A stretch of DNA of 24,774 bases from assembly GCA_938040985.1 (NCBI GenBank), contig CALHZD010000112.1, positions 1 to 24,774 of the forward strand, in the 5' to 3' direction. Below the pieces are notes generated by a model, which did no database searches, had not been told where the DNA came from, and was given only the letters and a program-made list of their open reading frames with translations. This DNA comes from an uncultured Propionivibrio sp. GTDB taxonomy: Bacteria; Pseudomonadota; Gammaproteobacteria; Burkholderiales; Rhodocyclaceae. Shown one piece after another: positions 1 to 7,667 of this stretch (its first letter is position 1; each line of letters begins with the position of its first letter). Position numbers and translations under genes: made by a program.

Positions 1-930
1 CCGGCCTGGATCTACTGGCTTGGCCGCGCCTATACGGCAACGGGTAAGGCCGAAACCGCCCAAGGGCTGTACGCCATGATTTCCGGGCAACCGAACTTCT
101 ACGGCAATCTGGCGGACGAAGCGCTCGGCCGCCGTATTGATGTGCCGCCCAGGGCAACGCCGGTCACGACCGAAGAGATCAACCGGGTGGCCGGGATATC
201 CGGCCTCCGCCGCGGGCTGGCGCTACTGCGCGCCGGTCTGCGCCTGGAAGGCGTGCGCGAATTCAACTGGGGCCTGCGCGGTCTGGACGATCGCGGCCTG
301 CTCGCCGCCGCCGAACTGGCGCGGCGCGCGCAAGTATTCGACCGGGCGATTTCCGCCGCCGACCGGACAAAAGGCGAGCACGACTACGCGCTGCGCTACC
401 TTGCGCCTTTCCTCGAACAGGTCCGCCCCGCCGCCCGCGACCAGATGCTCGACGATGCCTGGGTATACGGCCTGATGCGTCAGGAAAGCCGCTTCGTCAC
501 CGACGCCCGTTCTTCGGCCGGCGCCTCCGGACTGATGCAGCTGATGCCGGCGACAGCGCGTTGGGTGGCGAAAAAAATCGGGCTGACCGATTACAGCCCC
601 GACATGGTGACCGATACCGACACCAACCTGCTGCTCGGCACCAGCTATATGCGCATGGTGCTTGAAGATCTGGACAATCATCCGGTGCTCGCTTCCGCCG
701 CCTATAACGCCGGGCCGCGGCGGGCGCGCCGCTGGCGCGCCGAAGCCCCGCTGGAAGGCGCGATTTACGCCGAGACCATTCCCTTCAGCGAAACCCGCGA
801 CTACGTCAAAAAAGTCATGAGCAATACGGCGTATTACGCCTTGCTGTTTGGCCAGAGCGCACAAACGCTGACGCAACGGCTGGGCATCGTCGGCCCGCGC
901 ACGACGCCGGTCAATCCTGACTTGCCCTAG
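1..930 (+). CDS. slt: Soluble lytic murein transglycosylase, C-terminal part (5' end outside window)
   Basis: The reading frame is open from the first base (PAWIYWLGRAY...), so the gene starts upstream and only its last ~309 codons are here. Slt-family enzymes cleave peptidoglycan glycan strands in the periplasm with formation of 1,6-anhydromuramic acid. The visible N-terminal part is helical and resembles the superhelical U/L domain of Slt70. The catalytic domain follows, with MRQESRF (the Glu at codon ~162 of this fragment is the expected general acid), then SSAGASGLMQLMPATA and ASAAYNAGPRRARRW, the classic GLMQ and AYNAG motifs of family 1 transglycosylases. It ends in a Pro/Thr-rich tail. 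The first internal ATG (position 76) is not a credible start because homologous sequence continues upstream. The exact paralogue cannot be decided without the N-terminus. Confidence 0.93.
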   Translation, partial: PAWIYWLGRAYTATGKAETAQGLYAMISGQPNFYGNLADEALGRRIDVPPRATPVTTEEINRVAGISGLRRGLALLRAGLRLEGVREFNWGLRGLDDRGLLAAAELARRAQVFDRAISAADRTKGEHDYALRYLAPFLEQVRPAARDQMLDDAWVYGLMRQESRFVTDARSSAGASGLMQLMPATARWVAKKIGLTDYSPDMVTDTDTNLLLGTSYMRMVLEDLDNHPVLASAAYNAGPRRARRWRAEAPLEGAIYAETIPFSETRDYVKKVMSNTAYYALLFGQSAQTLTQRLGIVGPRTTPVNPDLP

Positions 931-1062
931 GCACGCGGGCTTGGCGCCTATGTTCGCTTATCCAACCCGCCCAACCCTCCCATTTCGCCGATCCGCGCCG
1001 GCGTGCTGCGCGGCGGCGGCCCAGGCCGTATTCGCCGAATAACGGGAACGCCGGAACGAATC

Positions 1063-2301
1063 ATGCAAATTTATCTGGTCGGCGGCGCCGTCCGCGATGA
1101 ACTGCTCGGCCTGCCGGTCAAAGACCGCGACTATGTCGTCGTCGGCGCAACGCCGGAAATCATGCGGGCGCAGGGCTACCAGCCAGTCGGCCGCGACTTC
1201 CCCGTTTTCCTGCATCCGCAAACGCACGAAGAATACGCGCTGGCGCGCACCGAACGAAAAAGCGGGCGCGGTTACACGGGCTTTGTCTTTCACACGGCGC
1301 CCGACGTTCGCCTGGAAGACGACCTGGCGCGCCGCGACCTGACGATTAACGCCATTGCCAGAAAAATCGACGGCGCAGGTGACGGCAACAACGTCGCTGA
1401 CGGCGCGCTGATCGACCCCTTCGGCGGCGTAGCGGATTTGCGCGCCCGCATCCTGCGTCATGTGAGTCCGGCGTTCGCCGAAGATCCGGTGCGCATCTTA
1501 CGGCTGGCGCGTTTTGCCGCCCGTTTCGCCGACTTCACGATCGCGCCGGAAACCCTGACGCTGGCGCGTCACATGGTCGATGAAGGAGAGGTCGATCACC
1601 TCGTGCCCGAGCGCGTCTGGCAAGAGCTGGCGCGCGGCCTGATGGAAATCAAACCCTCGCGCATGATCCGCGTATTGCGCGAATGCGGGGCGCTGGCCAG
1701 ACTGCTGCCCGAAGTCGACCGGCTTTTCGGCGTGCCGCAGCGCGCCGACTATCACCCGGAAGTGGATACCGGCATCCACGTCCTCATGGCGCTCGATTAC
1801 GCCGCGGCCAGAGGCTATACCTTGCCGGTACGCTTTGCCGTGTTGCTGCATGACCTCGGCAAAGGCACGACGCCCGCAGCCGACCTACCGCGCCATCCCG
1901 GACACGAAGGACGCAGCGCCCGCCTTGCCGAAACGGTTTGCGCCCGCCTCAAGGCGCCGGCCGAATCGCGCGATCTGGCGCTGCTCGTTGCCCGTTACCA
2001 CGGCGACATCCGGCGCGCCAGGCAGCTTCGCCCCGCCACGGTGCTCAAACTGCTGCAAAGCTGCGATGCCTTGCGCCGTCCGCAGCGTTTTACGCACATC
2101 CTGCAAGCCTGCGATTGCGATTTCCACGGCCGCCTCGGCTGGGAAGACAAAACGATTCCCGACGCGGATTACTTTCCGCGCGCGCTAGCCGCCGCCTTGT
2201 CCGTCGATGCGGCGGGCATCGCCCGTGCTTGCACCGACCCGCGCAAAATCCCCGAGCGGATTGCCGCTGCGCGCATACGCGCCATCGCCGCGCTTGACTA
2301 G
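1063..2301 (+). CDS. cca: Multifunctional CCA tRNA nucleotidyltransferase with HD domain
   Basis: This enzyme adds or repairs the 3' CCA end of tRNAs without a template. The sequence opens with MQIYLVGGAVRDELLG, the nucleotidyltransferase GG motif, followed by the metal-binding DxD in KDRDYVVVG (Asp21, Asp23). RRDLTINAIA and DPFGGVADLRARILRH follow, then EDPVRILRLARFAARF, all typical of class II bacterial CCA enzymes. A C-terminal HD phosphohydrolase domain is shown by VLLHDLGKG, as in the E. coli type with phosphatase and phosphodiesterase activity. The length of 412 aa fits. An in-frame start at 1003 exists, but its added 20 residues lack family similarity, so the ATG at 1063 directly before the GGAVRD motif is chosen. 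The stop lies 23 bp before the next gene, suggesting co-transcription. Confidence 0.95.
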   Translation: MQIYLVGGAVRDELLGLPVKDRDYVVVGATPEIMRAQGYQPVGRDFPVFLHPQTHEEYALARTERKSGRGYTGFVFHTAPDVRLEDDLARRDLTINAIARKIDGAGDGNNVADGALIDPFGGVADLRARILRHVSPAFAEDPVRILRLARFAARFADFTIAPETLTLARHMVDEGEVDHLVPERVWQELARGLMEIKPSRMIRVLRECGALARLLPEVDRLFGVPQRADYHPEVDTGIHVLMALDYAAARGYTLPVRFAVLLHDLGKGTTPAADLPRHPGHEGRSARLAETVCARLKAPAESRDLALLVARYHGDIRRARQLRPATVLKLLQSCDALRRPQRFTHILQACDCDFHGRLGWEDKTIPDADYFPRALAAALSVDAAGIARACTDPRKIPERIAAARIRAIAALD

Positions 2302-2324
2302 CCGCCGAACTGACATCTGAAAAC

Positions 2325-3371
2325 ATGCGCACGCCGCCCCCATCTCTCCCGCCGCAACGCCCGCCTGCTGACGGTTTTCGCGGCAAGCGCGTCTGGCAGG
2401 GTTTCGCCTTTCCGCTGGGACTGGGGCTGATCGCCTGGCAACTGGGCACATGGGTTCCGGTTCTCGGCGCGCCCGTCATCGGCATTCTGCTTGGCCTGCT
2501 TGTCGGGCAACTATTCGGCTTGCGCCCGGAATGGAAAAGCGGGCTGGCTTTTTGTTCCAGAAAAGTCCTGCAAAGCGCCATCGTCCTGCTCGGCGCGGGG
2601 ATGTCGCTCGGTCAGGTCGCCCGCATCGGCGGCGACGGTCTGCCGGTGATGATCGGCACGCTGGCAATTGCGATCGGCGGCGGCACCTTGCTCGGCCGCC
2701 TGCTGCGCGTAGAACGCCAAACGTGCACGCTCGTCACCTACGGCACGGCGATCTGCGGTGCATCCGCCATTGCCACGATGAGCGCCGTCATCGGCGCATC
2801 GAGCTCGGCCATTGCCTTTTCGATTACCGTCATCGTCATCTATAACGTGCTCGGCGCGCTGCTTTTCCCGCCGCTCGGCCATCTGCTGGGTTTGTCGCAG
2901 GAAGCTTTCGGCCTCTGGGCGGGCACCGCCGTCAATGACACCTCCTCGGTCGTTGCCGCCGCCACGGTCTACGGCGCAGCGGCGGCCTCTTACGCCGTCG
3001 TCGTTAAACTGACGCGAACGCTGGCCATCATTCCGCTGGCCGTCTTTGAATCCTGGCGGCGATACCATTCAGCGTCGGGCGCGGAGCAGGCGGCCCGACC
3101 CGTCTGGTACAGGCTGGCGCCGCCGTTCCTCGGCTTCTTCCTGTTGGCGGCGGCGCTCAATTCGCTCGGCGCAATCCCGCCCTCCTGGCAGGGAACGATC
3201 AAGCTGATGGCGCATTTCGGCACGACGGTGGCGATGGCCGCCGTCGGCATGACCAGCTCATTCGCCGCCATTCGCCAGGCCGGCTGGCGTCCGCTCGCCC
3301 TGGGCGGCATTCTGTGGGTGTTGGTTGCAACAAGCAGCCTGCTGCTGGATATGATCCGCACCGCCTGGTGA
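2325..3371 (+). CDS. YeiH family (UPF0324) putative sulfate exporter, integral membrane protein
   Basis: A 348-residue, highly hydrophobic protein with about nine to ten predicted membrane segments after a short Pro-rich cytoplasmic N-terminus. Family signatures include APVIGILLGLLVG, a conserved region around KVLQSAIVLLGAGMSL, YGTAICGASAIATMSAVIGA and LWAGTAVNDTSSVVAAA, the last being very characteristic of the YeiH family. Members are annotated as putative sulfate exporters from genetic context; the substrate here is unproven. The start at ATG 2325 has only a weak ribosome-binding site, and the gene follows cca by 23 bp. The stop at 3371 is 18 bp before the first Correia-like repeat, which probably sets the 3' end of the transcript. 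Confidence 0.88.
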   Translation: MRTPPPSLPPQRPPADGFRGKRVWQGFAFPLGLGLIAWQLGTWVPVLGAPVIGILLGLLVGQLFGLRPEWKSGLAFCSRKVLQSAIVLLGAGMSLGQVARIGGDGLPVMIGTLAIAIGGGTLLGRLLRVERQTCTLVTYGTAICGASAIATMSAVIGASSSAIAFSITVIVIYNVLGALLFPPLGHLLGLSQEAFGLWAGTAVNDTSSVVAAATVYGAAAASYAVVVKLTRTLAIIPLAVFESWRRYHSASGAEQAARPVWYRLAPPFLGFFLLAAALNSLGAIPPSWQGTIKLMAHFGTTVAMAAVGMTSSFAAIRQAGWRPLALGGILWVLVATSSLLLDMIRTAW

Positions 3372-3389
3372 AAAAGCGTCCAGACGTCG

Positions 3390-3496
3390 TATAGCGGATT
3401 GCATTAATTTTCGATACAAGGCGGCAAGCCGCTGGCAGTACAAGCAGTACGGTAAGGCGCAGCAACGCCGTAGCGAAAGTTAAGTGAATTCGCTCT
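3390..3496. repeat. Correia-like inverted-repeat element, copy 1 (ATT-arm type)
   Basis: The element begins TATAGCGGATT and ends with the imperfect complement TTCGCTCTA, giving long inverted arms (ATTAATTTTCG against CGAAAGTTAAGTGAAT). The inner core reads ACAAGGCGGCAAGCCGC, then CAGTACAAGCAGTACGG, then AAGGCGCAGCAACGCCGTA. From memory, the terminus TATAG[C/T]GGATT and this core are those of the short (~105 bp) neisserial Correia element. The copy starts 18 bp after the YeiH-family stop codon. Confidence 0.75.
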
Positions 3497-3682
3497 ACAC
3501 ACAAAAAGCGCTGCCGTGCTATTGCCGAACGCCCTCCCTGAAGGCGCCGCTGAAACCTGCGTGGATAGGGCGTTTCCGATGCATATACTCTGAGACCCGC
3601 GTAGATAAAGGACTTCCGGGTACCCACCTCTGGAATGCCCTGTTGACGCGGGCTTCCGGGCACCTCTTTTGAAACGCCGCCA
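3497..3682. repeat. Short palindromic-unit array, block 1a (about three units)
   Basis: After a short AAAAAGCGCTGCC stretch the sequence consists of degenerate ~40-45 bp units, each with a dyad of the form GAAACcCGC-N-GGGCGTTTCCG. Visible centres include GCGTGGATA and GCGTAGATA, and one unit carries TGTTGACGC. Units are joined by CTCTGA or CCGGGCACC linkers. No constant repeat with unique spacers is present, and no coding potential is convincing. Confidence 0.65.
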
Positions 3683-3789
3683 AATAGCGGCTCGACTTTG
3701 CCAAAGACAAGACAGTAAGCCACAGACAGTACACACCAGTACGGCAAGGCAAGCCGACGCCGTAGCGAAAGTTAAGTGAATTCGCTCTA
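3683..3789. repeat. Correia-like element, copy 2 (mosaic arms)
   Basis: The left arm is AATAGCGGCTCGACTTTGCC, the type used by copies 3-7. The right arm is CGTAGCGAAAGTTAAGTGAA, the type used by copy 1. The core is more degenerate (GACAGTAAGCCACAGACAGT). The two arms no longer pair along their length, so this is either a recombinant between two subfamilies or the product of a duplication that carried over the right half of copy 1. Confidence 0.72.
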
Positions 3790-4000
3790 CACACAAAAAG
3801 CGCTGCCGGGCTATTGCCGGACGCCTTCCCTGAAAGCGCCGCTGAAACCCGCGTGGATAGGGCGTTTCCGAAGGGATACCCGGAGATGCCCTATTTATAA
3901 AGGTTTCAGAGCACCACTTTTGAAAGGCCCATAAATAAAGGGCTTGCAGCCCCCCCCTTCGGAGATGCCCTAAATACACGGGTCCCGTGGCAGCTCCAAT
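3790..4000. repeat. Short palindromic-unit array, block 1b (about four units)
   Basis: The first ~80 bp repeat the sequence downstream of copy 1. Units then follow with centres GCGTGGATA, TATTTATAA, ATAAATAAA and TAAATACAC between CCC and GGG arms. The arms are GCCC/AGGG-like and the flanks TTTCAGAG or CGGAGATG. An 8-C homopolymer lies at about 3950-3957. No gene is supported. Confidence 0.65.
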
Positions 4001-4040
4001 CGCTCTTTTTTAAAGGGGAAAGCTCGAAGGGTCGAGGGCT

Positions 4041-4130
4041 TTTATGTTTTTTGACGCCCTGAAGCCCTTGTGTTTAAAGGGCCTTCGGGCATTTTATGTT
4101 TTCTGCCCTATTTTTACGGATTTCAGAGAG
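4041..4130. repeat. Long hairpin module flanked by T-rich ATTTTATGTTTT copies, copy 1
   Basis: An inverted repeat GCCCTGAAGCCCTT...AAAGGGCCTTCGGGC sits between TTTATGTTTTTTGA and ATTTTATGTTTTCTG and is followed by TTTTTACGGATTTCAGAG. The strong stem followed by a T-rich run could terminate transcription, reading rightward most clearly. A near copy occurs at 24290-24378. Both are followed by two tandem Correia-like elements. Confidence 0.65.
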
Positions 4131-4145
4131 AACTTCGCAAGCTCA

Positions 4146-4249
4146 AATAGCGGCTCAACTTTGCCAAAAGACAAGGCGGCGAGCCGCAGGCAGTATGAGT
4201 AATACGGCAAGGCGAGCCAACGCGGTATTTTGGCAAAGGAAGCCGCTAT
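4146..4249. repeat. Correia-like element, copy 3
   Basis: Ends AATAGCGGCTC and AGCCGCTAT are inverted, followed inward by TTTGCCAAAA and TTTTGGCAAA, also inverted. The core GACAAGGCGGCGAGCCGCAG, CAGTATGAGTAATACGGC and AAGGCGAGCCAACGCGGTA matches the other copies. It abuts copy 4 with no spacer, making a head-to-tail tandem pair. Confidence 0.8.
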
Positions 4250-4348
4250 GGCTCGACTTTGCCAAAAGACAAGGCGACAAGCCGCAGACAGTACAAGCAG
4301 TACGGCAAGGCGATGCCAACGCAGTATTTTGGCAAAGAAAAACGCTAT
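4250..4348. repeat. Correia-like element, copy 4 (tandem with copy 3)
   Basis: It starts GGCTCGACTTTGCCAAAAGA and ends TTTTGGCAAAGAAAAACGCT, with the core CAGACAGTACAAGCAGTACG. The left terminal TATAGC is lost at the junction with copy 3. It lies 80 bp from the 3' end of cobC, which is transcribed towards it. Confidence 0.78.
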
Positions 4349-4428
4349 CGACCCCGGAGATGCTCGTGGATAAAGGCGCTCCGGGCAGGTGTCAGGCAAG
4401 CACGACAAAACAGGCGCGGTGTGCAGCC

Positions 4429-4947
4429 TCACACCGTGAGTTCAACCAGGCCGCCGAAAGGAAATTCCAGCTGCGTCCAATCCTCGCCGGGCAGCTTTTG
4501 CCAGTAGCCGCACAGCGTTTTCATTACGCCTGCGTGGGCAACGATGACAACGCGCGGCAGCGCCAGCGTTTCGGCAAAATCAATGACGCGGGCGCGCAGT
4601 TGGGCGACGGATTCCCCGCCGGGCGGCATGAAATGAAGCACGTCGGCAGCCCACATATCCAGCGCCGCCCGGTCAATCGCTTCCCAGGGCTTGCCTTCCC
4701 AATCGCCGAAGCTGATTTCGCTGAGACGCGCATCAATGCATGGCGTCACGCCACAGGGCTTGCCGAGCGCTTCGGCCAGCACGCGGGCGCGCTTGAGCGG
4801 ACTGCAAAAAATCGGCGCGTCGCGGGGAATCCGCGGGCGCAATTGGCGGGCGACGGGCAGCGGATCCTCGCAATCGACGTCAAGCTGGCCGTAGCAAATG
4901 CCCGCCGCTAGCCGCGGACGCGTATGGCGGATCAGGAAAACCTGCAC
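4429..4947 (-). CDS. cobC: Alpha-ribazole phosphatase-like histidine phosphatase
   Basis: A 172-residue histidine phosphatase superfamily protein. QVFLIRHTRP carries the phospho-accepting His8 (RHT rather than the usual RHG), CSPLKRARVLAEAL matches the SPL-R-A-T segment, EISFGDWEG carries the acidic residue, and VIVAHAGVMKTL the second His. In cobalamin assembly this enzyme removes the phosphate of alpha-ribazole-5'-phosphate (or adenosylcobalamin phosphate). The start is inferred as GTG at 4947, immediately before the RHT motif; the frame is open to 5097, but that extension overlaps cobS and has no family similarity. With this start it overlaps the cobS 3' end by 16 bp, implying translational coupling. 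It is somewhat shorter than E. coli CobC (about 200 aa). The position beside cobS and cobT supports the role over a generic phosphoglycerate mutase-like function. Confidence 0.85.
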   Translation of the reverse strand: MQVFLIRHTRPRLAAGICYGQLDVDCEDPLPVARQLRPRIPRDAPIFCSPLKRARVLAEALGKPCGVTPCIDARLSEISFGDWEGKPWEAIDRAALDMWAADVLHFMPPGGESVAQLRARVIDFAETLALPRVVIVAHAGVMKTLCGYWQKLPGEDWTQLEFPFGGLVELTV

Positions 4948-5687
4948 AACAGCCCCGCGTAAAAGGCGATTTCGGCAAACTGTTGCGTCGCCCCCAGGCA
5001 ATCGCCGGTATAACCGCCGATATTGCGCTTGAACAGGCGCGCCAGCCGCAGCGTGGCCAGCAATGCCAGAATGACGGCGGATGCCGCCTGTCGCCACGGC
5101 AGGCAGAATAGCGGCGCTATGCCCGTCAGCGCGACGAAGGCCAGTTCGCCGATACTCAGGCGATTACTGAAGGGTTTGCCCTTGCCGTCGGCGCGCACGT
5201 ATTCCATAGAGACCATGATGCCCGTCGCACACAAGCGCGAAAAGGCATGGCCGGCAATCAATGCAAAAGGCAGCCAGGCAGTTTCGATTTCGACCAGCGT
5301 GACATAACGCGCCAGCAGCAGCATGGTCAGCGCGACCGCGCCAAAGCTGCCCAGCCGGGAATCGCGCATGATGTCGAGAATACGCTGCTTGTCCCAACCG
5401 CCGCCGAAGCCATCCGCCATATCGCTCCAGCCGTCTTCGTGCAGCGCGCCGGTCAGCCGGACGGCTGCGGCCATGGCGACAAGAACGGCCAGCGACTTCG
5501 GCCAGAACAGACTGCACGCCACGAACAGCGCCGCGCAGATCGCGCCGAGCAACGCGCCTGCGAGCGGAAAGTACACAATGGCCTTTTCCAGCGCGACGCT
5601 GCTGTAGCCCATCTGGCCGGGAATCGGCAAGCGCGTAAAAAAGCGAAGCGCGCCGATGAAGGTCTCAAATCGGGAACTCAAAGCCAT
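4932..5687 (-). CDS. cobS: Adenosylcobinamide-GDP ribazoletransferase (cobalamin synthase)
   Basis: CobS joins adenosylcobinamide-GDP and alpha-ribazole (or its phosphate) to give adenosylcobalamin (phosphate) and is an inner membrane protein. The 251-aa sequence has LRFFTRLPIP near the N-terminus, then LTGALHEDGWSDMADGFGGG, the family's metal-binding HEDGxxDxxDG signature, and IMRDSRLGSFG, all diagnostic. About five to six hydrophobic segments follow, and the C-terminus carries GGYTGDCLGATQQ, another hallmark. An adjacent TTG at 5690 is also possible, but ATG 5687 is preferred. It starts 11 bp after the cobT stop, and its 3' end overlaps cobC. No strong ribosome-binding site is visible, consistent with coupling to cobT translation. 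Confidence 0.95.
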   Translation of the reverse strand: MALSSRFETFIGALRFFTRLPIPGQMGYSSVALEKAIVYFPLAGALLGAICAALFVACSLFWPKSLAVLVAMAAAVRLTGALHEDGWSDMADGFGGGWDKQRILDIMRDSRLGSFGAVALTMLLLARYVTLVEIETAWLPFALIAGHAFSRLCATGIMVSMEYVRADGKGKPFSNRLSIGELAFVALTGIAPLFCLPWRQAASAVILALLATLRLARLFKRNIGGYTGDCLGATQQFAEIAFYAGLLCRFS

Positions 5688-5698
5688 CAATCGCGCGG

Positions 5699-6748
5699 TT
5701 AACGGATGTGTTTGCTGACGCCGGCAGAAGCAAAACTGGCCATTTCGTTCAAAAAAGCGACGGCCGCCCGGACAATCGGAAACGCCACCATGGCGCCCGT
5801 TCCTTCGCCCAGGCGCATGCCGATGTCGAGCAGCGGATTACCGCCCAGAAACCGAATCTGCGCGCGATGCCCCGCCTCGGCCGAACAATGCGAAAAAATG
5901 CAGTAATCGGTGATTGCCGGCGCGATGCGATGCGCCGCCAGCAGCGCCGAGGTAGCAATAAAACCGTCGGCGAGCAGCACCATGCCGCGTTCCGCGCCGG
6001 CCAGCAGGGCGCCGGTCATCATGGCGATTTCAAAGCCGCCGAACTCGCTCAGAATCTCCGTCACATCGGCATCAACCGGCAGCCCGGCGCGCCGGACAGC
6101 CTGCTTCATCAATGTTTTCTTATGCGCCAGCGCGGCATCGTCGAGGCCGGTGCCGCGGCCGACGCAATCGTCGAGCGAAGCGCCGGTCAGCAGGTGGGTA
6201 ATCAGCGATGCCGAGCCGGTATTGCCGATGCCTTTTTCGCCCACCCCCATGATGTTGCAGCCGCGATCGGCCACCGCTCGGGCAATTTCCGCCCCTTTGG
6301 CAATGGCCGCCAGACATTGCGCCCGCGTCATGGCCGGTTCTTCCAGGTAATTGCGCGTGCCGGCCGGGTCGATTTTGGCGTCGATCAGCCCCGCGCGCGG
6401 GCCGAAGTCATGCGCCACGCCCGCATCGATCGCCAGCATGGTCATTCCGTTGAGCCGCGAAAACACATTGGCCGCCGCGCCGCCTTTTAAGTAATTCTCC
6501 AGCATCTGCCAGCTCACATCCTGCGGATAGGCCGAAATACCGGCGCGCGCGGCGCCGTGATCGCCGGCAAAAATCAGCATGTGCGGATCGCGCAGCTGCG
6601 GCGACAGCGTGCGCTGGATGCAGCCGATTCGCACGGCAATTTCTTCGAGTCGGCCTAGCGAACCGATGGGTTTGGTCTTGTTGTCGATCTTCTCTTGCAA
6701 CGCCTGCGCCAGCGAGAAATCAACCGGAGGGATGGAAAAATGCATCAT
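5699..6748 (-). CDS. cobT: Nicotinate-nucleotide--dimethylbenzimidazole phosphoribosyltransferase
   Basis: CobT transfers phosphoribose from nicotinate mononucleotide to 5,6-dimethylbenzimidazole, giving alpha-ribazole-5'-phosphate for the lower loop of B12. The 349-aa length is standard. Recognisable motifs are the N-terminal DNKTKPIGSLGRLEEIA, IFAGDHGAARAGISAYP, MGVGEKGIGNTGSASL and the catalytic GEGTGA, whose Glu315 corresponds to Glu317 of the Salmonella enzyme. Two consecutive ATGs (6748 and 6745) can serve as start; neither has a strong Shine-Dalgarno sequence. It is the first gene of the cobT-cobS-cobC operon and diverges from cobU across 216 bp. A TATAAT hexamer on this strand at 6930-6935 could drive it. 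Confidence 0.96.
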   Translation of the reverse strand: MMHFSIPPVDFSLAQALQEKIDNKTKPIGSLGRLEEIAVRIGCIQRTLSPQLRDPHMLIFAGDHGAARAGISAYPQDVSWQMLENYLKGGAAANVFSRLNGMTMLAIDAGVAHDFGPRAGLIDAKIDPAGTRNYLEEPAMTRAQCLAAIAKGAEIARAVADRGCNIMGVGEKGIGNTGSASLITHLLTGASLDDCVGRGTGLDDAALAHKKTLMKQAVRRAGLPVDADVTEILSEFGGFEIAMMTGALLAGAERGMVLLADGFIATSALLAAHRIAPAITDYCIFSHCSAEAGHRAQIRFLGGNPLLDIGMRLGEGTGAMVAFPIVRAAVAFLNEMASFASAGVSKHIR

Positions 6749-6929
6749 GTCTTGTTGTCTTGTCGATTAACTAAGTGACCCGAGGTATGGACGTAACTGC
6801 GTGGCCGCGCAGCATGCGCCGTCATGCCGGGCGTTCGCGGCTTCCATGCTGGCATCGTTCTATTTGCCCAGACCGGCCCGCCATGTCCGGCGGATAGGGC
6901 GGTAGTCGCCATCAAACGCAAACGGCGCC

Positions 6930-6958
6930 ATTATAGACGCAGTATTCCATGTTAATCT
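6930..6958 (-). promoter_or_regulatory. Candidate promoter for the cobTSC operon
   Basis: A perfect TATAAT reads on the minus strand at 6930-6935 (plus strand ATTATA). The upstream hexamer at 16-17 bp spacing (GATTAA/AGATTA) is a poor -35 match. It would give a leader of about 180 nt before cobT and starts only ~30 bp from the divergent cobU start codon. I could not find the conserved B12-box or GCCACTG elements of a cobalamin riboswitch in this leader. Confidence 0.35.
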
Positions 6959-6964
6959 CGCGGC

Positions 6965-7549
6965 ATGAAAGAACTGATTATTGGCGGCGCACGCTCCGGT
7001 AAAAGCGCGTATGCAGAAAAACAGGCGCAGGCAAGCGGTCTGCATGTCGTCTATGTCGCCACCGCGCAAGTGCTTGATGATGAAATGGCGCGCCGGGTCG
7101 CCGCGCATCAGGCGCGCCGGCCGGTGCAATGGGGGCTGATCGAGTCGCCGCTCGACCTGTACGCGGCTTTGTCGCGCAACGCTGCGCCGAATACTTGCCT
7201 GCTCGTCGATTGCCTGACGCTGTGGCTGTCCAACCTTCTTTTCGCCGGCGAGGCGGCCAAACAGGCGGAAGCCGGCCAGGCGATCAATTGCCCGCTATTT
7301 CTTCGGGAAACCCAGGCGCTGGCCGAAGGCCTGCAACGTTTGCCGGGCCGGATCATTCTGGTTTCCAACGAGGTCGGTAGCGGGATCGTGCCGATGGACC
7401 CGGTGTCGCGCCTGTTTGCCGACGAGCAGGGGCGACTGAATCAGCGGATCGCCGCCGCCTGCGATCGGGTCACGCTCGTCGCCGCGGGTCTGCCGCTCGT
7501 GCTCAAAGATGCACGAAATCCCATCGGCAATGCACATGAGGCACCATAG
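6965..7549 (+). CDS. cobU: Bifunctional adenosylcobinamide kinase / adenosylcobinamide-phosphate guanylyltransferase
   Basis: CobU (CobP) phosphorylates adenosylcobinamide and transfers GMP to make adenosylcobinamide-GDP, the CobS substrate. The protein of 194 aa starts MKELIIGGARSGKSAYAE, with the P-loop GGARSGKS at residues 7-14. It continues with VYVATAQVLDDEMARRVAAH and LLVDCLTLWLSNLL (Walker B-like VDCLTLW, family-typical), and ILVSNEVGSGIVPMD, diagnostic of CobU. The length is slightly above that of the Salmonella enzyme. No clear Shine-Dalgarno precedes the ATG. It diverges from cobT and is followed after 118 bp by a small membrane-associated gene. Confidence 0.95.
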   Translation: MKELIIGGARSGKSAYAEKQAQASGLHVVYVATAQVLDDEMARRVAAHQARRPVQWGLIESPLDLYAALSRNAAPNTCLLVDCLTLWLSNLLFAGEAAKQAEAGQAINCPLFLRETQALAEGLQRLPGRIILVSNEVGSGIVPMDPVSRLFADEQGRLNQRIAAACDRVTLVAAGLPLVLKDARNPIGNAHEAP

Positions 7550-7562
7550 CGAATCAATGAGG

Positions 7563-7571
7563 TGATACACT
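7563..7571 (+). promoter_or_regulatory. Possible extended -10 upstream of the 157-aa membrane protein
   Basis: TGATACACT fits the extended -10 pattern TG-N-TAnnnT, lying about 95 bp before the start codon and just after the cobU stop. No good -35 is visible at the expected distance. It would let the small gene be expressed separately from cobU. Confidence 0.25.
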
Positions 7572-7667
7572 AGCCGTCGGCAGTCCGGCACACTGCTGCG
7601 CCAGAAGCCATCCCTTGCCGGGCGGGCGTTATCGTCGAGTTTCGGCTTTATCGATCAGGAGCAGAAA

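Noticed and set aside
3484..3672. 62-codon frame inside repeat block 1
   Set aside because: It lies across Correia-like and palindromic units; coding is accidental.
3950..3957. Eight-C homopolymer as a phase-variation tract
   Set aside because: It is not within or close upstream of any gene, so switching would have no visible target.
4096..4911. 271-codon plus-strand open frame
   Set aside because: It runs through two repeat elements and then antisense to cobC. The sequence looks like a GC-rich shadow frame with no family similarity.
6749..6964. Cobalamin riboswitch in the cobT/cobU gap
   Set aside because: A segment GCCCAGACCGGCC faintly resembles the B12 box, but the GCCACTG and other conserved core motifs are missing on both strands.
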